A stretch of 64,000 nucleotides of DNA from Mucilaginibacter mallensis. Its GTDB lineage: Bacteria; Bacteroidota; Bacteroidia; Sphingobacteriales; Sphingobacteriaceae. Under the pieces are notes generated by a model. That model did not search any database and was not told the origin of the DNA. It was given only the letters and a program-made list of their open reading frames with translations. This document shows positions 60,556-64,000 of this stretch, piece by piece (the first letter of the stretch is position 1; each line of letters begins with the position of its first letter). The stretch lies in the NCBI RefSeq assembly GCF_900105165.1, contig NZ_LT629740.1:5394001-5458000 (forward strand), read 5' to 3'. Made by a program: the position numbers and the translations under genes.

Positions 60556-61527
60556 ATGAAAAAATATATTTATAGTATTATACTTTTTTGTGCATTTTCA
60601 ATTACTGCAAATGCGCAAAATGATTTACAACGTACATCGCAGGGCGCATTATACACACTTTTTACGCACAATACGGGTGACAGAATAAAGAATGATGATG
60701 TAATAACCTTGCAGATCATCCAAAAAACGGATAAGGATTCATTACTTTCCAGCACCTATGCTTTAGGGCACCCGGTACAGGTAAAAGTACAGCCAACCCA
60801 AAATGTTACCGATATGATGGAGATTTTTCCATTATTAACAACAGGTGATAGCTTACTGGTAAAAATACCTGCCGATTCAGTATTTAAAGGCCATGAAAAT
60901 AGTAGGCCCCCGTTTTTCCCGGCAGGCAGCTTTTTTAACTTTTACATGAAAATTGTAAAAGTACAGTCGTTAAATGATGCCATTGCTGAAAGAAACGCTG
61001 AGCTTGAAAAAATAAAAGCAGCTGAAGCGGTTGACGCAAATAAATATATTACCAGCAATAAACTGGTTATGAAAACTACGGCCTCGGGCCTAAAATACGT
61101 AGTATTTAAGCAATCTATTAAACCAAAACCAAGGGCTGGCGATACCGTATTGGTAAACTATACCGGCCATTTACTTAACGGCCAGGTTTTCGATACCAGC
61201 ATTGCGGCTGTTGCCGATAAGGCTGGTTTATTGCAGGAAGGCCGCACTTATGAGCCAATAAGCTTTGTGGTAGGCTCCGGCCAGGTTATAAAAGGTTGGG
61301 ACGAAGGTCTTTTATTATTAAACACAGGCGCTAAAGCCAAATTTGTTATACCATCAAGCCTGGCATATGGCGAACAAGGCCAGGGCGATGTAATACCGTC
61401 ATACAGCACCTTAGTATTCGATGTGGAACTGGTAGCAGTTAAGCCAATACCACATGCCGCGGTTGCACCGACTAAAAAGCCTGCAGCCAAAAAGAAAACG
61501 GCAACAACGGCCAAAAAGAAAAGTTAA
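60556..61527 (+). CDS. FKBP-type peptidyl-prolyl isomerase (paralogue, periplasmic)
   Basis: The 323-residue paralogue of the preceding gene has the same two-fold layout: a degenerate N-terminal FKBP-like half (DDVITLQIIQKTDKD, LTTGDSLLVKIPADS) and a canonical C-terminal domain (VLVNYTGHLLNGQVFDTS, VIKGWDEGLLLLNTG, PSSLAYGEQGQGD). It differs in having an ordinary signal peptide (ending TANAQ) rather than a lipobox, and a Lys/Ala-rich tail (KPAAKKKTATTAKKKS). A shared origin by tandem duplication is evident. It ends at a strong terminator. Confidence 0.92.
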   Translation: MKKYIYSIILFCAFSITANAQNDLQRTSQGALYTLFTHNTGDRIKNDDVITLQIIQKTDKDSLLSSTYALGHPVQVKVQPTQNVTDMMEIFPLLTTGDSLLVKIPADSVFKGHENSRPPFFPAGSFFNFYMKIVKVQSLNDAIAERNAELEKIKAAEAVDANKYITSNKLVMKTTASGLKYVVFKQSIKPKPRAGDTVLVNYTGHLLNGQVFDTSIAAVADKAGLLQEGRTYEPISFVVGSGQVIKGWDEGLLLLNTGAKAKFVIPSSLAYGEQGQGDVIPSYSTLVFDVELVAVKPIPHAAVAPTKKPAAKKKTATTAKKKS

Positions 61528-61528
61528 T

Positions 61529-61562
61529 AAAAAAGTCCCCCGATTACCCGGGGGACTTTTTT
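61529..61562 (+). terminator. Strong bidirectional terminator
   Basis: AAAAAAGTCCCCCG (61529-61542) pairs perfectly with CGGGGGACTTTTTT (61549-61562) around a 6-nt loop, with a U-run on both strands. Confidence 0.93.
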
Positions 61563-61573
61563 ATTTTTGCACC

Positions 61574-62341
61574 ATGGTACTTACCGATACGCATACTCAT
61601 TTGTATTATGAAACTGATGATACAAAACGTGCAGAACTTATACAACGCTGTAACGATAACAGCATCACCCGCCTGTTTTTACCCAATGTAGATACTGATT
61701 CAGTAGCAAAGGTTTTTGAGCTTACCGCGGCCTACCCTGTTAACTGCTTCCCCATGCTTGGCCTTCACCCCTGCTCAGTAAAAGCAGATTGGGAGGAAGA
61801 GCTCAATACCATCATGAATGCGCATGGCGACAATAAAATATATGCCATTGGCGAAATTGGGATAGATCTTTACTGGGATAAAACTTTTTTAAGCGAACAG
61901 ATACTCGCGTTTAAAAAACAGATAGCCTGGGCAAAATCATTAAAACTGCCTATTGTTATTCACTGTCGTGATGCTTTTGACGAGGTGTATAATGTGTTGG
62001 TAGAGGAACAAGACGATGATCTGCGCGGCATATTCCATTGCTTTGGCGGCACGCTTGAGCAGGCCGAAAAAGTAATAGCATTGGGCTTTTATTTGGGTAT
62101 TGGCGGCATTATTACCTATAAAAACGCCGGTTTAGACAAAATTTTACCTCAAATTGATCTAAAGCATATCGTTTTAGAAACGGATTCTCCGTACCTTACG
62201 CCGGTTCCGTACCGGGGTAAACCTAATGAAAGTTCGTACTTAATATACGTTGCCCAAAAGGTTGCGGAGCTGTATCAAAAACCAATTGAAACCGTTGCTG
62301 AGATAACTACGGCAAATTCAATACAGATTTTTGGTGTGTAA
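61574..62341 (+). CDS. TatD family metal-dependent deoxyribonuclease
   Basis: A TIM-barrel hydrolase of 255 residues. Metal ligands are H7 and H9 (LTDTHTHLY), E in AIGEIGIDLYWD, H in IVIHCRDAF, H in GIFHCFGG and D in LETDSPYLTPVPYRGKPNES. I chose ATG at 61574, just after the terminator; an in-frame upstream start would begin inside the previous gene. TatD enzymes are 3'-5' exonucleases in repair and DNA fragmentation. Confidence 0.94.
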   Translation: MVLTDTHTHLYYETDDTKRAELIQRCNDNSITRLFLPNVDTDSVAKVFELTAAYPVNCFPMLGLHPCSVKADWEEELNTIMNAHGDNKIYAIGEIGIDLYWDKTFLSEQILAFKKQIAWAKSLKLPIVIHCRDAFDEVYNVLVEEQDDDLRGIFHCFGGTLEQAEKVIALGFYLGIGGIITYKNAGLDKILPQIDLKHIVLETDSPYLTPVPYRGKPNESSYLIYVAQKVAELYQKPIETVAEITTANSIQIFGV

Positions 62342-62382
62342 TTATTTAACAGATTTTTGATTTTTAGCATTATTATATATTA

Positions 62383-63402
62383 ATGAGCCAAATACTGATC
62401 ATCTATACCGGTGGGACAATAGGTATGATGAGCGACCCTACTACAAAGGTGCTCAAACCCATAAATTTTGAGCAAATAATGGACAATGTGCCAGAGCTCG
62501 ACCGTTTAAACTGCAAAATTAAGGTACACTCTTTCGATAAGATCATCGATTCATCAAACATGAATCCCGAGATATGGAGCGAATTGGCCGGCTTGATCGA
62601 ATCAAATTATGATAAGGTTGATGGCTTTGTAATTTTGCATGGCTCGGATACCATGTCATTCACGGCCTCCGTTTTAAGCTTTATGCTGGAGAATTTGGCC
62701 AAGCCGGTAATTTTTACCGGATCACAGTTGCCTATCAGCGCAATCCGGACGGATGCCAAGGAAAACCTGATGACGGCCATTGAAATTGCCAATGCCAAAA
62801 AGAATGACCGCGCCCGTGTACCGGAGGTTTGTATCTATTTTGACTATAAATTATTCAGGGGGAACCGTTCATTCAAATATAATTCATCAAAATTCGAAGC
62901 TTTCCGTTCTCCTAACTATCCTATCCTGGCTGAGTCTGGCGTTCACTTGAGGTTTAGCACTAATGACATCAGGGAGCCAGCCGATAGCCCGATGATAGTT
63001 CACAGAAATTTAGTGAATGATATAGCCGTACTTAAACTGTACCCCGGCATAAGCCCTAAAGTGGTTGAAACCATTCTAACTGCCGATGTACGCGGTATTG
63101 TTATGGAAACATTCGGCGCGGGTAATACCACTACCGAGCAATGGTTTACCGATCTGCTTAAAAACGCCATCGACAGCGGCAAGGTGATCCTTGATATTTC
63201 GCAATGTAAAGTAGGTACTGTTGAATTGGGCCGATACGAAACCAGCAAGCAGTTAAAGGATATTGGCGTAGCTAATGGTTATGACATGACCTATGAAGCC
63301 GCCGTTACCAAAATGATGTACCTGCTGGCCCAAACTGATGATCCGCTATTGGTAAAAGAATGGCTGGAAACCGATTTGCGCGGGGAAATTACGGTATCGT
63401 AA
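62383..63402 (+). CDS. ansA: Type I L-asparaginase
   Basis: Cytosolic asparaginase of 339 residues, no signal peptide. Catalytic T12 (IIYTGGTIGMM) and the HGSDTMSF motif with D89 and T90 are present, plus FTGSQLPIS and TDAKENL with the catalytic Lys. The C-terminal domain has IVMETFGAGNTT. It hydrolyses asparagine to aspartate and ammonia. It is 41 bp after tatD on the same strand. Confidence 0.94.
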   Translation: MSQILIIYTGGTIGMMSDPTTKVLKPINFEQIMDNVPELDRLNCKIKVHSFDKIIDSSNMNPEIWSELAGLIESNYDKVDGFVILHGSDTMSFTASVLSFMLENLAKPVIFTGSQLPISAIRTDAKENLMTAIEIANAKKNDRARVPEVCIYFDYKLFRGNRSFKYNSSKFEAFRSPNYPILAESGVHLRFSTNDIREPADSPMIVHRNLVNDIAVLKLYPGISPKVVETILTADVRGIVMETFGAGNTTTEQWFTDLLKNAIDSGKVILDISQCKVGTVELGRYETSKQLKDIGVANGYDMTYEAAVTKMMYLLAQTDDPLLVKEWLETDLRGEITVS

Positions 63403-63429
63403 GGTAATCCCGAATACAAAGTGCGTTAG

Positions 63430-63498
63430 GTCATGCTGAGGCACTCGAAGCATGTTGGTAAAGGTCTTACGCTCACACTTCGAGTGCCTCAGTGTGAC
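63430..63498. repeat. Hairpin repeat related to family A (GTCATGCTGAGGCACTCGAAG)
   Basis: Left GTCATGCTGAGGCACTCGAA (63430-63449) pairs with 63479-63498 except for two mismatches (ATG against CAC), around a 28-nt loop. It shares the terminal GTCATnCTGA with the copies at 18387 and 34576. Confidence 0.85.
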
Positions 63499-63601
63499 AC
63501 CCACCTTTTTCAACAGTTCTCCGTTAAATTCTGTTAAATAAACCCCTCACACCTACTACTTTACCACAATCCGCCTATTTTTGCCTATAACCTTAGGCAT
63601 T

Positions 63602-64000
63602 ATGTTCAAAAGCTACCTGAAACTGGCGTTGCGCAATCTGTGGAAACGTAAAACAACTACTGCAATTAATGTTTTAGGCCTGTCGATAGGTTTGGCATGC
63701 TGCGCTTTGGTATTCCTATTCTTTCAGCACGATATAAGTTTTGATAAGGGTTTTGATAATAGCAATGATATCTACCGCATAACCACCAATTTTAATGATG
63801 GCGGTAAGGCCCCTACGGTATCCATGCCATATGTTACCTATCTGAAAAGCGAAATCCCTGAAATTGATGAGGCAAGCCGATTGGATGCCTCCAAATGTAC
63901 CTGCATTGTACAGGTAAAGGATAGTTCAGCATCTACCCCATTTACTGTTGATAATGGCTATTGGGTCGATCCATCGTTTTTCAACATCTTTTCCTTTCAT
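63602..64000 (+). CDS. MacB/FtsX-type ABC transporter permease (5' part only)
   Basis: Reading from ATG at 63602 gives 133 residues with no stop before the window end. The start MFKSYLKLALRNLWKRKTTT, then INVLGLSIGLACCALVFLFF (transmembrane helix), is the classic N-terminus of Bacteroidota FtsX/MacB permeases, followed by a MacB-PCD periplasmic domain (ISFDKGFDNSNDIYRITTNF). Full proteins are about 800 residues. It acts as an export or lipoprotein-type permease with a separate ATPase, not visible here. Confidence 0.9.
   Translation, partial: MFKSYLKLALRNLWKRKTTTAINVLGLSIGLACCALVFLFFQHDISFDKGFDNSNDIYRITTNFNDGGKAPTVSMPYVTYLKSEIPEIDEASRLDASKCTCIVQVKDSSASTPFTVDNGYWVDPSFFNIFSFH

Noticed and set aside
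1..64000. tRNA, rRNA or riboswitch genes
   Set aside because: No cloverleaf with a T-arm GGTTC pattern, no rRNA segment and no recognisable riboswitch core was seen; ribH has no visible FMN element upstream.

Overview
The window looks like chromosomal DNA of a Bacteroidota bacterium of the Sphingobacteriaceae type (Mucilaginibacter/Pedobacter-like). Evidence: a SusC/SusD/SusE glycan-uptake locus, PorX of the type IX secretion system, an LpxC-FabZ fusion, a bacillithiol-type YtxJ protein, many lipoproteins with short lipoboxes, and promoters of the Bacteroidota form (TTTG, about 19 nt, TAnnTTTG). I see no rRNA, tRNA, CRISPR array, insertion sequence or prophage. Species cannot be fixed from the sequence alone.

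Layout. 1-9207 (minus): an alpha-glucan utilisation locus, with a LacI regulator, SusC, SusD, SusE and a GH13 cyclomaltodextrinase/neopullulanase cut by the window edge. 9616-18175 (plus): a lone GT2 glycosyltransferase, then a response regulator and sensor kinase, then a TolC/adaptor/RND heavy-metal efflux operon. A striking array of 11-bp direct repeats lies between the kinase and the efflux genes. 18511-28261 (minus): BrkB-family membrane protein, VanX-like dipeptidase, a very large TPR/DUF3857/transglutaminase protein, alanine dehydrogenase, TsaE, a ParE-type toxin-antitoxin pair and PorX. 28470-36515 (plus): HD phosphohydrolase, an A+T-rich orphan, lpxD, lpxC-fabZ, lpxA (lipid A synthesis), an ABC ATPase, a zinc alcohol dehydrogenase and elongation factor P. 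36715-38608 (minus): exonuclease III, cyclophilin and a small conserved protein. 38831-41825 (plus): a His-rich small protein and a ZnuD-like TonB receptor behind a palindromic operator candidate. 42185-44910 (minus): a beta-propeller lactonase and an RsuA-type pseudouridine synthase with a long repetitive basic tail. 45132-51211 (plus): lytic transglycosylase, UvrA, a PIN-type toxin-antitoxin pair and the NAD(P)HX repair enzyme. 51430-56204: LipA with an ECF sigma/anti-sigma pair, OsmC, YtxJ, a 36-residue lipoprotein, RibH and a TPR membrane protein. 56417-64000: RecF with a DUF721 partner, Ndk, a DHH phosphoesterase, two tandem FKBP isomerases, TatD, asparaginase and the start of a MacB/FtsX-type permease.

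The most unusual material is between genes. About ten intergenic spaces carry 60-140 bp imperfect inverted repeats, each built from its own short, degenerate, repeated word, so the architecture recurs while the sequence differs. Separate families of hairpins recur with conserved sequence (GTCAT..CTGAACTTGTTTCAG; GAGCGATAG.GAGAAATC; CCCCCTAACCCCCTAAAGG), and one gap holds four perfect palindromes sharing a CAGT..ACTG core. The best candidate regulatory system is the five-copy 11-bp repeat array abutting a TACCTTTG box in front of the metal-efflux operon. It looks like an activator-dependent promoter for the adjacent OmpR-family regulator.
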